A DNA stretch of 16,318 nt, from the NCBI GenBank assembly GCA_023419535.1, contig JAEZXX010000024.1:1-16318 (forward strand), in the 5' to 3' direction. The DNA comes from Pseudomonadota bacterium. Its GTDB lineage: Bacteria; Pseudomonadota; Alphaproteobacteria; Rhizobiales; Rhizobiaceae. Both the position numbers and the translations under genes were made by a program. This document shows, one piece after another, positions 7,093-15,836 of the stretch. The notes beneath the pieces were generated by a model. That model was not told where the DNA came from, did not search any database, and saw nothing but the letters and a program-made list of their open reading frames with translations. The first letter of the stretch is position 1, and each line of letters begins with the position of its first letter.

Positions 7093-7713
7093 TCAGTTGG
7101 CCGGCGAACCGGCCGGCGGCTCCTCGGCCGCTTCGATCGCGTCTTCCACGCTCGCGGGCGCGTCGGGGGCCGCGGGGTCGGTGCCGGCCGGCGTCGCCTC
7201 GTCGCCGCGCCCGATCCGCTCCATGATCGTGCGCTCCGGGTCGTCGGGCAAGGCGGCGAGCAGGCGGTTGCCGAGATCGTCCAGCATGGGCTTGGATTGC
7301 GCCTCGGCGACCCAGGGCGGCTGGTTGTCCGGGGTCAGCCAGTTGAAGAAGACGATGGCGACGACGACGAGGAGGAGTCCGCGCGCCGCGCCGAAGAGGA
7401 AGCCGAGCGTGCGGTCGAGCGGGCCGATGCGGCTGTCGATGATGAAATCGGCGATGCGCAGCGTGATGAAGGAGACGATGATCAGCGCGACGAGGAAGAC
7501 CGCCAGGGCCGCGGCGGCCATCGCCGCGGTCTCGGAGGCGATGTAGGCCTGCGCGTAGGGCGCCACCAGCGGATACAGGAAATAGGCGGCGACGGCGGCC
7601 GCGACCCAGGAGACGATCGACAGGATTTCGCGGGAGAAGCCGCGGACCATCGCCAGAATGGCCGAGACCAGCATGATCCCGACGAGGATCAGATCGAGGA
7701 GGGTGACGGTCAT
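7093..7713 (-). CDS. cvpA: CvpA family inner-membrane protein
   Basis: A 206-residue membrane protein with about four hydrophobic helices in the first 130 residues (roughly 4-22, 27-48, 62-85 and 103-125). The conserved loop RIGPLDRTLGFLFGAARG before the last helix is diagnostic of CvpA. The family was named for colicin V production in E. coli; its molecular role is unresolved but it affects envelope stress tolerance. It sits directly upstream of purF, as in E. coli and many proteobacteria. The C-terminal 70 residues are acidic, proline/alanine-rich and probably unstructured, ending EEPPAGSPAN. AAGGA lies five bases before the ATG. The gap to radA is 84 bp, and a hairpin follows the stop at 7041-7067. 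Confidence 0.92.
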   Translation of the reverse strand: MTVTLLDLILVGIMLVSAILAMVRGFSREILSIVSWVAAAVAAYFLYPLVAPYAQAYIASETAAMAAAALAVFLVALIIVSFITLRIADFIIDSRIGPLDRTLGFLFGAARGLLLVVVAIVFFNWLTPDNQPPWVAEAQSKPMLDDLGNRLLAALPDDPERTIMERIGRGDEATPAGTDPAAPDAPASVEDAIEAAEEPPAGSPAN

Positions 7714-7797
7714 TCCGGTCCTTGGCTCGTACGAACGGCGCCGCGCGCGGGGCTTCGGTGCGATGGAGAAGTCTTACACTCGCGGATGCGGCGAAAA

Positions 7798-9194
<1,397 letters not shown>

Positions 9195-9195
<1 letters not shown>

Positions 9196-10337
9196 CAGAC
9201 CCAGCGGCGCTGGACGCGCGCGCCGAGCGAGGTGAGAAGCTCGTAGGCGATGGTGCCGGAGCGGTGGGCGACCTCGTCGACGGACACGTTCGGGCCGAAG
9301 ACCTCCACCGTGTCGCCGGGCTTGAGCGCGTCCTCGGGCAGCGCCGAGATGTCCACCGTCGTCATGTCCATCGACACGCGGCCGACGACCGGCACGCGGC
9401 GGCCCGCCGCGAACATCTCCGGCGGCTTGCCCGTCCCGCGCGCCGGGACGACGCCGGAGGCCGAGCGCGGATAGCCGTCGGCGTATCCGACGCCGATCGT
9501 GGCGATGCGCGCGGCCTTGTCCATGCGCTGCGTGGCGGCGTAGCCGACGGGCTCGCCCTTCTTCACCTTGGCGATCTGCAGGACGTGGGCGTTCAGCGTG
9601 ACGACCGGGCGGATCGCGCCGCCGTCCTCGATGCCGTCGCGCCCGCCGTAGAGGGCGATGCCGGGGCGCGTCAGGTCGAAATGATACTTGGCGCCGCGGA
9701 AGATCGCGGCCGAATTGGCGAGCGAGCGGCCGACATAGGCGAAGGGCTTGGTCAGCTGATGGAAGCGGTCGAGCTGCTCGTCGCTCTGCCCGGAATAGAG
9801 GATGTCGGCGCTGGCGAGATGGCTCATCACCAGGGCGATGTCGAGCCGGCCTTCCTTGGAGAGACGTGCCGCCTTCCTGGCCTCCGCCTCGTCGAGGCCG
9901 AGCCGGTGCATGCCGGTCTCGAACTGGAGGGCGCAGGGGGCCGAGAGGTGCCCGGTCTCGCTGTCCCGCCAGACGGCGATGTCGTCGGGCGTCGAGAGGA
10001 CGGGCACGAGCTTGTGCTCGCGCGCCAGCCGCGCCGCCTCGCCGTCGAGACCCTGCAGGACGAAGATGCGGGCGTTCTTGCCGGCCATCGCCTCGCGGAC
10101 CGCGACGCCCTCTTCGGCCCAGGCGACGAAGAAGTCGCGGCAGCCGGCGCCGAAGAGCGCCTTGGCGGCGGTGACGGCGCCCAGCCCGTAGCCGTCCGCC
10201 TTCACGGCGGCGCCGGTGCGGGCGCGCTCCGCGACGGTGGCGAGCGAGCGCCAGTTCGACTTGAGCGCCCATCCGTCGATCGAGACGAAGGGACGCCGGC
10301 CGGTTTCGGGTTCGGCGAAGACGGCGGGAACGCTCAT
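9195..10337 (-). CDS. alr: alanine racemase
   Basis: Alr is a PLP enzyme that interconverts L- and D-alanine, supplying D-Ala for peptidoglycan. The 380-residue protein carries the PLP lysine K46 in AAVKADGYGLG and the opposing catalytic tyrosine Y285 in VGYADGYPR. The fold-type III barrel and C-terminal beta domain (VGRVSMDMT, GPNVSVDEVA) are complete, so activity is expected. It starts 7 bp after the dnaB stop and its stop overlaps radA, so it is embedded in the replication/repair stretch. No signal peptide is seen, which argues for a cytosolic biosynthetic enzyme rather than a periplasmic broad-spectrum racemase. It could be a constitutive Alr or a DadX-like isozyme; the context favours the biosynthetic one. 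Confidence 0.95.
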
Positions 10338-10344
10338 GGGCTGA

Positions 10345-11829
10345 CTACTCGAAACGCTCCGGCAGATGGCTGTCTTCGGCCAGATCGGTGAAGCGGGTGA
10401 ACTCGGCCTGGAAGGCGAGCGGCACGGTGCCGGTGGGCCCGTGGCGCTGCTTGGCGATGATGACCTCGGCCTTGCCGCGCGCCTCGTTCATGGCCTGCTG
10501 CCATTTCATGTGCTCGTCGGTGCCGGCCTTCGGCTCCTTCGACTGGAGGTAATACTCGTCGCGGTACACGAACATGACGACGTCGGCGTCCTGCTCGATC
10601 GAGCCCGATTCGCGCAGGTCGGCGAGCTGGGGGCGCTTGTCGTCGCGGTTCTCGACCTGACGCGAGAGCTGGGAGAGCGCGATGATCGGAACCTGCAGCT
10701 CCTTGGCGAGCGCCTTCAGGCCGGTGGTGATCTCGGTGATCTCCTGGACGCGGTTCTGCGAATTCTTCGCCGAGCCCTGCATCAGCTGCACGTAGTCGAT
10801 GACCATGACGTCGAGGCCGCGCTGGCGCTTCAGGCGCCGCGCGCGCGCGGCGAGCTGGGCGATGGAGATGCCGCCGGTCTGGTCGATGTAGAGGGGCGCG
10901 CGCTGCATCATCTCGGTGCAGGCGACGAGCTTGGAATAGTCGGCGTCGGTGATGTTGCCACGCCGGATCTTGGAGGAGGACACCTCCGCCTGCTCGGAGA
11001 TGATGCGCGTGGCCAGCTGCTCGGCGCTCATCTCGAGGGAGAAGAAGCCGACGACGCCGCCGTTCTTGGCCTTGAAGGTGCCGTCCGCCTGCTCAGCCGG
11101 CTCGTATGCGCTCGCGATGTTGAAGGCGATGTTGGTGGCGAGCGAGGTCTTGCCCATGGCCGGGCGCCCCGCGAGGATGATGAGGTCGGAGTGCTGCAGG
11201 CCGCCGAGGCGGCGGTCCATCTCGCGGATGCCGGTGGAGATGCCCGACAGGCCGCCGTCGCGGTCCTTGGCCGCGCCCGCCATCTCGATCGCCAGCGCCA
11301 TGGCGTCGGTGAAGGACTGGAAGCCGCCGTCGTAGCGCCCGGTCTCGGCGAGCTCGAACAGGCGCCGCTCGGCGTCCTCGATCTGCTGCTTGGGGCCGGA
11401 ATCCAGCGGCGCGTCGTAGGCGACGTTGACCATGTCCTCGCCGATGCGGATCAGCGAGCGCCGCAGCGCCAGATCGTAGATCGCCCGGCCGTAGTCGGCG
11501 GCGTTGATGATGGTCGTCGCCTCGGCCGCCAGGCGGGCGAGGTACTGCGCGACGTTCATCTCCCCGACGCGGTCGTTGGCGGCCAGGAACGTCTTGATCG
11601 TCACCGGATTGGCGATGCGCCCCATCCGGATCATCTCGGATGTCTTGGCGAAGATCTCCCGGTGCAGCGGCTCGAAGAAGTGGTCGGGCTTCAGGAAGTC
11701 GTGGACGACGTAATAGGCGTCGTTGTTGACGAGGATCGCACCCAGAAGCGCCTGCTCGGCCTCGACATTGCCCGGCGCCTCGCGGCTGATCGGCGTGTCG
11801 TCCTCGTATTTGCGGGCCGCCTCGGCCAT
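10345..11829 (-). CDS. dnaB: replicative DNA helicase DnaB
   Basis: DnaB is the hexameric helicase that unwinds the fork and loads with DnaC-like or other loaders and primase. The protein has 494 residues: an N-terminal helical DnaB-N domain (about 15-120, PGNVEAEQALLGAIL at its start), a linker, and a RecA-like domain with Walker A GRPAMGKT (221-228), Walker B VMVIDYVQLM around D345, and the conserved SQLSRQVE and DLRESGSIEQDADVV blocks. There is no intein or insertion. ATG 11829 is preceded by GGAG about nine bases upstream. The 245-bp gap to rplI probably holds its promoter. The rplI-dnaB-alr-radA order is typical of Hyphomicrobiales. Confidence 0.97.
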   Translation of the reverse strand: MAEAARKYEDDTPISREAPGNVEAEQALLGAILVNNDAYYVVHDFLKPDHFFEPLHREIFAKTSEMIRMGRIANPVTIKTFLAANDRVGEMNVAQYLARLAAEATTIINAADYGRAIYDLALRRSLIRIGEDMVNVAYDAPLDSGPKQQIEDAERRLFELAETGRYDGGFQSFTDAMALAIEMAGAAKDRDGGLSGISTGIREMDRRLGGLQHSDLIILAGRPAMGKTSLATNIAFNIASAYEPAEQADGTFKAKNGGVVGFFSLEMSAEQLATRIISEQAEVSSSKIRRGNITDADYSKLVACTEMMQRAPLYIDQTGGISIAQLAARARRLKRQRGLDVMVIDYVQLMQGSAKNSQNRVQEITEITTGLKALAKELQVPIIALSQLSRQVENRDDKRPQLADLRESGSIEQDADVVMFVYRDEYYLQSKEPKAGTDEHMKWQQAMNEARGKAEVIIAKQRHGPTGTVPLAFQAEFTRFTDLAEDSHLPERFE

Positions 11830-12005
11830 GGCGCCAATCTCCGAACATTCGCGAACAGGGCAGGGAGCGCGGACGCGCCGCCCGGCGGACCCGTTCTAGC
11901 CCGTCCGAGCCCCGATGCCGACTGCGTGAACGCGCCGCCGTCTTAGCGCCGGCGCGCGCGCGCGTCCACAGGCGGGGACGGCGGCACGGGGGCGGCCGGA
12001 CGAAG

Positions 12006-12036
12006 AAGGGCCCCGCCGCGCCGCGGCCCGACCCTT
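12006..12036 (-). terminator. probable terminator after rplI
   Basis: On the minus strand, 39 bp past the rplI stop, a GC-rich inverted repeat can pair GGGCC (12029-12025) with GGCCC (12012-12008), or AAGGG (12036-12032) with CCCTT (12010-12006), and is followed by TTCTTCG. The T-run is weak, so termination is inferred. The rest of the 245-bp gap (11830-12074) is GC-rich non-coding DNA likely to hold the dnaB promoter; I could not define -35/-10 boxes. Confidence 0.4.
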
Positions 12037-12074
12037 CGACGGTGGACGAGCGGTGGACGGCGCGTGGAGAGGCC

Positions 12075-12701
12075 TCAGCGGCCCTCGTCGGCGCCTTCCG
12101 TGCCCTCGTCGCTCTCGCGGGCGGGGCGGTCCTCGCCCTCGTCCTCGTCGTACATCGCGCCGCCCAGATCCTCGGCGCGCAGCGCGTCCTCGTCGTAGCC
12201 GTAGATGGCGTCGGCCGAGGTCAGGGTCTCGCCCTGCGCCTGGCGCTCGGCCTCGTCCTTCGAACGGGCGATGTTCAGCTCGATCGTGACCTGGACCTCG
12301 GCATGGAGGGCGATCGTCACCTTGTGGAGGCCGATGGCCTTGATCGGCTGGTTGAGCTCGACCTGGTTGCGGCCGACCTGGAAGCCCTCGGCCTTCAGGA
12401 GGTCGGAGATGTCGCGCGCCGAGACCGAACCGTAGAGCTGGCCCGTCTCGCCGGCCGAGCGAACGACGACGAAGCTCTTGCCGTCGAGCGTCTCGCCGAT
12501 CGCGCCGGCGTCCTTCTTGCGCTCTTCGTTGCGTGCGACGAGCTCGGCCTTCTGCGACTCGAACTTCGAGCGGTTGGCCTCGTTGGCGCGAAGGGCGCGG
12601 CCCGTCGGCAGGAGGTAGTTGCGGGCGTAGCCGTCGCGCACGCGCACGGTGTCGCCGAGGGCGCCGAGGCGGGCGATGCGTTCGAGGAGGATGACGTCCA
12701 T
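12075..12701 (-). CDS. rplI: 50S ribosomal protein L9
   Basis: L9 binds 23S rRNA near the L1 stalk and helps maintain reading frame. The N-domain begins MDVILLERIARLGALGDTV and includes VRDGYARNYLLP, the L9 signature; a long helix (about residues 40-75) links it to the C-domain ending near residue 150. The protein has 208 residues against about 150 in E. coli; the extra 50 are a strongly acidic tail (YDEDEGEDRPARESDEG) of the kind seen in other Alphaproteobacteria. The open frame extends far upstream, but ATG 12701 gives the exact L9 N-terminus and is preceded by AAGGA nine bases away. It starts 41 bp after the DUF2232 gene. Confidence 0.97.
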   Translation of the reverse strand: MDVILLERIARLGALGDTVRVRDGYARNYLLPTGRALRANEANRSKFESQKAELVARNEERKKDAGAIGETLDGKSFVVVRSAGETGQLYGSVSARDISDLLKAEGFQVGRNQVELNQPIKAIGLHKVTIALHAEVQVTIELNIARSKDEAERQAQGETLTSADAIYGYDEDALRAEDLGGAMYDEDEGEDRPARESDEGTEGADEGR

Positions 12702-12742
12702 GTCGGTGGTTCCTTGTGAGTTCAGTTGGTTTTCGGGGTCGA

Positions 12743-13708
12743 CTAGCGGGTCCCGCCGGCCGGCCGGCCGGAGCGCGCGGTGGCGAAGACGCCGTAGAGC
12801 AGCAGGACGAAGAGCGGGAACGTCAGGACGACGATCGCGAAATAGACGGTGAAGAGGAGGAGGCCGCGCGCCGCGCGCCCGCGGCTGCGGTTGTGGAAGG
12901 CGGCGAGGCCGACGAGCGTGAAGGCCATGCCGAGGGCGCCGGCGAAGACCGCGCCGACGAGCCCGAGCGGGCCGCCGAGGAAGGAGGCCGCAAGGGACAG
13001 GGCGAAGATCGGCAGGGCGGCGCGCGGCAGACCGGTCTGCGACGGCACGTCGTCGCGCGGGCGCTGCAGGCGGCCCGACATGCGCGTGACGACGGCGCCG
13101 AGATAGAGCGTGGCGACGAGGTTGAGGACGAAGACCGCCGGCTGCACGAAGGGCACGATCCCGACGATCAGGTCGGCGATGTCCTCCAGCTGCTCGAGCG
13201 TCGCGTCGATGTCCGGTCCGCCGGGCGCGGTCAGGGCCTCCCGCAGGAGGGGCCCCATCGACTCCTGATCGTAGCCGACGAGCCAGCCGATGACGACGCA
13301 GCCGGCGGCGCTGAGGAGTGCGATGGCGAAGAGGATGCGCTCCAGCGGATACCAGTCGAGCGGGACCTGCCCGCCGTCGTTGGCGGGGGCGATGGCGCGG
13401 CCGGTGCGCTCCTCGCGCGGACGGGCGAGGCCGCACAGATGCCCGACGACGGCGGCCGGGAAGGCCATCGAGGCCAGGAGCACCAGGGCGGTCGCGGGGG
13501 TCTCGGAGATGAAGCCGATGAGGAGGGCGCTTGCGGCGGCGGCGACGAAGCCGGGCACGCTGCCCCAGCCGAGCGAGGCGATCAGGATCGGGATGGGCGC
13601 GGCGAGCGACAGGCCGAGCGCCATCGGGGACTGCGTGACCAGTCCGGCGAAGAGAAGGGCGCTGGCGAGGCCGGCGGCGATGCCGACGAGGAGGCCTTGG
13701 GGTGTCAT
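12743..13708 (-). CDS. DUF2232 family multi-pass membrane protein
   Basis: A 321-residue, very hydrophobic protein with about eight predicted helices, including LLVGIAAGLASALLFAGL at the N-terminus and a run near FPAAVVGHLCGLARP. It fits the DUF2232 family (YybS-like), found between rpsR and rplI in many Alphaproteobacteria and Firmicutes. The function is not known; the fold resembles the substrate-binding S-component class of small-molecule transporters, which is only a suggestion. The C-terminal end is basic and glycine-rich (SGRPAGGTR), probably cytosolic. No good ribosome site precedes ATG 13708. The long hairpins upstream separate it from rpsR, so it may be expressed at a lower level than the ribosomal genes. 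Confidence 0.8.
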   Translation of the reverse strand: MTPQGLLVGIAAGLASALLFAGLVTQSPMALGLSLAAPIPILIASLGWGSVPGFVAAAASALLIGFISETPATALVLLASMAFPAAVVGHLCGLARPREERTGRAIAPANDGGQVPLDWYPLERILFAIALLSAAGCVVIGWLVGYDQESMGPLLREALTAPGGPDIDATLEQLEDIADLIVGIVPFVQPAVFVLNLVATLYLGAVVTRMSGRLQRPRDDVPSQTGLPRAALPIFALSLAASFLGGPLGLVGAVFAGALGMAFTLVGLAAFHNRSRGRAARGLLLFTVYFAIVVLTFPLFVLLLYGVFATARSGRPAGGTR

Positions 13709-13792
13709 CGTCTACGGTTTCGCTGTCCTGCGGGTGTCGCAGTTAGGGGCGGCTCGAAAGCGAGCGTTCGGCCCCAACTCGGCTGGCAGAGG

Positions 13793-13851
13793 CTCCCGGC
13801 GGGCGCCGAACGGCGCCGGGAGGCACGCGGCGCAAGAGCTGCGCCGCGTGC
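13793..13851. repeat. two adjacent strong hairpins between rpsR and the DUF2232 gene
   Basis: A perfect 12-bp stem (13823-13834 with 13840-13851, loop AGAGC) abuts a perfect 9-bp stem (CTCCCGGCG at 13793-13801 with CGCCGGGAG at 13814-13822), whose interior can also pair GGCGCC with GGCGCC. On the minus strand they begin 11 bp after the rpsR stop. No T-run follows, so they may act as an attenuator, an RNA 3'-end protector or a processing site for the rpsF-rpsR message rather than a simple terminator. Confidence 0.55.
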
Positions 13852-13861
13852 GAACTCGATC

Positions 13862-14110
13862 CTACTTGAGGATGTAGGGCAGGAGGCCCAGGAACCGGGC
13901 GCGCTTGATCGCCTTGGCGAGCTCGCGCTGGTTCTTCTGAGAGACCGCCGTGATGCGGGACGGGACGATCTTGCCGCGCTCGGAGATGTAGCGCTGCAGG
14001 AGACGGACGTCCTTGTAGTCGATCTTCGGCGAATCGCCGGTGCCGAACGGATCGGACTTGCGACGGCGGTGGAACGGCCGGCGGGTCGGGAGCTGTGCGA
14101 TGTCGACCAT
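13862..14110 (-). CDS. rpsR: 30S ribosomal protein S18
   Basis: S18 pairs with S6 on the platform of the small subunit. The 82-residue protein has the standard core IDYKDVRLLQRYISERGKIV followed by PSRITAVSQKNQRELAKAIKRARFLGLLPY. The N-terminal segment reads RRRKSDPFG, where most relatives, as I recall them, have RRRKTCPF; the usual cysteine at position 20 is aspartate. ATG 14110 comes directly after the rpsF TAA with no gap, and AGGAGG inside the last rpsF codons lies eight bases upstream, so the two are translationally coupled. Two strong hairpins start 11 bp after the stop. Confidence 0.97.
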   Translation of the reverse strand: MVDIAQLPTRRPFHRRRKSDPFGTGDSPKIDYKDVRLLQRYISERGKIVPSRITAVSQKNQRELAKAIKRARFLGLLPYILK

Positions 14111-14557
14111 TTACGCGGCCTCCTCGGAGCGGTCACGGCGCGGGCGGTCGTCGTCGCGACGCGGACGGTCGTCGTCCCGGCGCGGACGGTCGCCGCCCGG
14201 ACGGTCGCCGTCGCGGCCGCGGCGCGGACGGTCGTCGCGCTTCTGCATCATGGCCGACTGGCCCTCGTCGTGCTCCTCGACCTTGATGGTCATGTAGCGC
14301 AGGATGTCCTCGTTGAAGCGCATCTGGCGCTCCATCTCCTGGACCGCCGCCGCCGGAGCGTCGATGTTCATGAGGGTGTAGTGGGCCTTCCGGTTCTTCT
14401 TGATCCGGTAGGTGAGGGTCTTCAGACCCCAGTTCTCGACCTTGCCGACCTTGCCGCCATTGGCCTCCAGAATGCCGCGCAGGCTCTCAACGAGCTGCTC
14501 GACCTGCTGGGCGCCGACGTCCTGTCGTGCAAGGAAAACGTGTTCGTAGAGCGCCAT
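14111..14557 (-). CDS. rpsF: 30S ribosomal protein S6
   Basis: S6 binds S18 and 16S rRNA. The conserved core covers residues 1-95, beginning MALYEHVFLARQD and including KVENWGLKTLTYRIKK and MRFNEDILRYM. Residues 105-148 are a charged Arg/Asp tail with repeated RPRRDDD heptads ending RRDRSEEAA; E. coli S6 has an acidic tail at the same place, extended after translation with glutamates. The frame runs 20 codons further upstream, but ATG 14557 gives the family N-terminus, with AAGGCGAG upstream. It leads the rpsF-rpsR unit. The 284-bp gap before it should hold the promoter and possibly an S6:S18-sensing leader. Confidence 0.97.
   Translation of the reverse strand: MALYEHVFLARQDVGAQQVEQLVESLRGILEANGGKVGKVENWGLKTLTYRIKKNRKAHYTLMNIDAPAAAVQEMERQMRFNEDILRYMTIKVEEHDEGQSAMMQKRDDRPRRGRDGDRPGGDRPRRDDDRPRRDDDRPRRDRSEEAA
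14140..14202 (-). repeat. 21-bp tandem repeat inside the rpsF tail
   Basis: Three consecutive 21-bp units (14140-14160, 14161-14181, 14182-14202) of the type GCGGACGGTCGTCGTC plus five bases. The first two differ at three positions. They encode the RPRRDDD heptads, and further shortened GGACGGTCG copies follow to about 14235. Copy number is likely to vary between strains. Confidence 0.8.
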
Positions 14558-14841
14558 GAGCGTTCTCGCCTTCCTTATTTGACCTTCGTCTTCGCGAAGC
14601 CGTTGTCCCGGCGGCAAGCCTCTGCGACTCTCCGAAGAAGCCCTCGAAGGGCCGTCGGGAAAGGCGCGTCAGTGAGACAGTCGAGAGCGGGGACACGGGA
14701 AGGGGCGCCGTTTCGGGCGTCGCTCGCCTGGAAACACCCAGACGCTTCCGTTCAGCCCCCGGCCGGGACGACGGCGTTGACGCGCGTCTCCTTAGAGGAG
14801 GCGGTCCGCGATGGCAAGTCCGGTCCGGCGCACGGCCCGGC
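14558..14841 (-). promoter_or_regulatory. rpsF upstream region (probable promoter and leader)
   Basis: This 284-bp gap between the DUF5330-like gene and rpsF carries no gene. A possible sigma-70 promoter reads TTGCCA (14818-14813), a 17-base spacer, then TAAGGA on the minus strand, but the -10 match is weak. Close to rpsF, GCCG and CGGC can pair around a CCGGGACAA loop next to CTTCGCGAAG, which could be part of an S6:S18-type leader. Both are suggestions from reading, not tested folds. Confidence 0.35.
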
Positions 14842-15435
14842 TCAGGAGCGCGGCGCCGGCGTCGGGACCGCGGGCCGCGCGGGGAGCGCGGCCTGGAGCG
14901 GGATCGAGCCCTGAGGGCGCGGGGCGGCGGCGGTCTCGCCGGAGGTCTGGCGGACCGGCATGGCGAAGGAGGTCTCGGCCGCCACCGTCCGGCGGACCCG
15001 CTCGGCGGCGATGGCGGCGGTCTGCATCGGATCGGCCGCGGGCGGTCTCGCAGACGACACGGAGGACGAGGCGGCCGCCGGGCGGGGCGGCGTGTAGGCG
15101 GTCGGCCCGCGCGCGGCCGGGCCGGCGGGCGCGGCCGTCGAGGATACGGCGACCTGCGGCTCGGCCTGCGGGAAGGCCCGGCCGTGGACCGCGGCGTAGC
15201 CGTAGGCGAGACCGTCGCCGACGCGCGCGGCGACGTAGGTGCCGACGTCGCGGCCCGCCTCGCAGGCCGCCGGCGCGCGCTCGCAGAAGCCGCCCATGTC
15301 GGACAGGGCCGCCTGCGCGCCGACGAAGGCGCCGAAATAGTTCACGCCGTCCCGGTCGCTCTCCTCGCCCCCGAAGGAGGGAAGGAAGAACGCGATCAGC
15401 GCGATCCAGAAGCCCATCTTGAGAAGAAAGCGCAT
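14842..15435 (-). CDS. DUF5330-like envelope protein
   Basis: A 197-residue protein starting MRFLLKMGFWIALIAFFLPSF, a single hydrophobic N-terminal segment that acts as a signal or anchor. The next 60 residues hold the recognisable pattern FGAFVGAQAALSDMGGFCERAPAACEAG, which I match to DUF5330, a small domain of unknown function found in Hyphomicrobiales; its two cysteines may form a disulfide in the periplasm. From about residue 85 on the protein is proline/alanine/serine-rich and probably unstructured. The frame is open to 15660, but GAGGGG four bases before ATG 15435 and the signal-like N-terminus fix the start there. It is divergent from the right-edge membrane protein gene. Family match is from memory. 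Confidence 0.7.
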   Translation of the reverse strand: MRFLLKMGFWIALIAFFLPSFGGEESDRDGVNYFGAFVGAQAALSDMGGFCERAPAACEAGRDVGTYVAARVGDGLAYGYAAVHGRAFPQAEPQVAVSSTAAPAGPAARGPTAYTPPRPAAASSSVSSARPPAADPMQTAAIAAERVRRTVAAETSFAMPVRQTSGETAAAPRPQGSIPLQAALPARPAVPTPAPRS

Positions 15436-15539
15436 GTCGCCCCTCGGCCGCCCCGAACCCCATCCGCCGGATGCGATGCTCCGGTTCGACGGGAGGAATG
15501 CGAGCGGGCGGCGTAAGGCTGCGTTGTGCGCCATCGCGA

Positions 15540-15626
15540 GATTCGATTCAAATGCGTCCGATCGTCGTCGCAGAAGCCCTTCGCGGTGGTGGCGGAACGC
15601 GATTCTCCCCGGATTTCCAGGGATTC
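15540..15626. promoter_or_regulatory. cluster of four GANTC (CcrM-type) sites
   Basis: GATTC occurs at 15540, 15545 (tandem), 15601 and 15622. At this base composition about one GANTC per 340 bp is expected, so four in 87 bp is a local excess. CcrM methylates GANTC in Alphaproteobacteria and the methylation state can gate promoters through the cell cycle. Confidence 0.4.
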
Positions 15627-15737
15627 GAGAGGGGCGCGGTTTCGTTAAACATAAACTCAAATGGCAGGGGAGCGGGCGGCCGAAAGCCTCGCCGGATGCC
15701 GTTTTGCCACAGGCTCGCCGCGAGACTTAGCCTCGGG

Positions 15738-15763
15738 TTAACGGCCGTTTATGCCTTCCTTAA
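15738..15763. promoter_or_regulatory. candidate CtrA-binding array
   Basis: TTAA (15738-15741), seven bases, TTAT (15749-15752), seven bases, TTAA (15760-15763). The CtrA consensus is TTAA-N7-TTAA, so this is two overlapping near-consensus boxes sharing the central half-site, 74 bp before the start of the right-edge gene. One half-site is imperfect. Confidence 0.4.
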
Positions 15764-15836
15764 ACGCTTCCCGGGCAACATCCGACACGAACCCGAATGG
15801 CCCGCAGACCGGCCTCGTTGAAGCGACCAGGATCCG

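Larger units (their letters stand above)
15436..15836. promoter_or_regulatory. 401-bp divergent control region
   Basis: No convincing gene lies here; the frames that cross it are arginine-rich and lack family features. It separates two divergent genes and contains the most AT-rich stretch of the window (about 15640-15665, GTTTCGTTAAACATAAACTC). It holds four GATTC sites at 15540-15544, 15545-15549, 15601-15605 and 15622-15626, and a TTAA/TTAT array at 15738-15763. The layout fits two outward promoters with shared regulation. Confidence 0.6.

Noticed and set aside
10345..11829. Possible intein or insertion in dnaB, a common intein host
   Set aside because: The protein is 494 residues with continuous helicase motifs, so nothing is inserted.
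11843..11856. GAAC-N6-GAAC just upstream of dnaB, resembling an SOS (LexA) box
   Set aside because: The alphaproteobacterial LexA site is GTTC-N7-GTTC (GAAC-N7-GAAC on the other strand). The spacing here is six bases, and dnaB is not a usual SOS gene.
15645..15656. A further TTAA at 15645 as an additional CtrA site
   Set aside because: No TTAA-like half-site lies seven bases on either side (CTCA downstream, GC-rich upstream).
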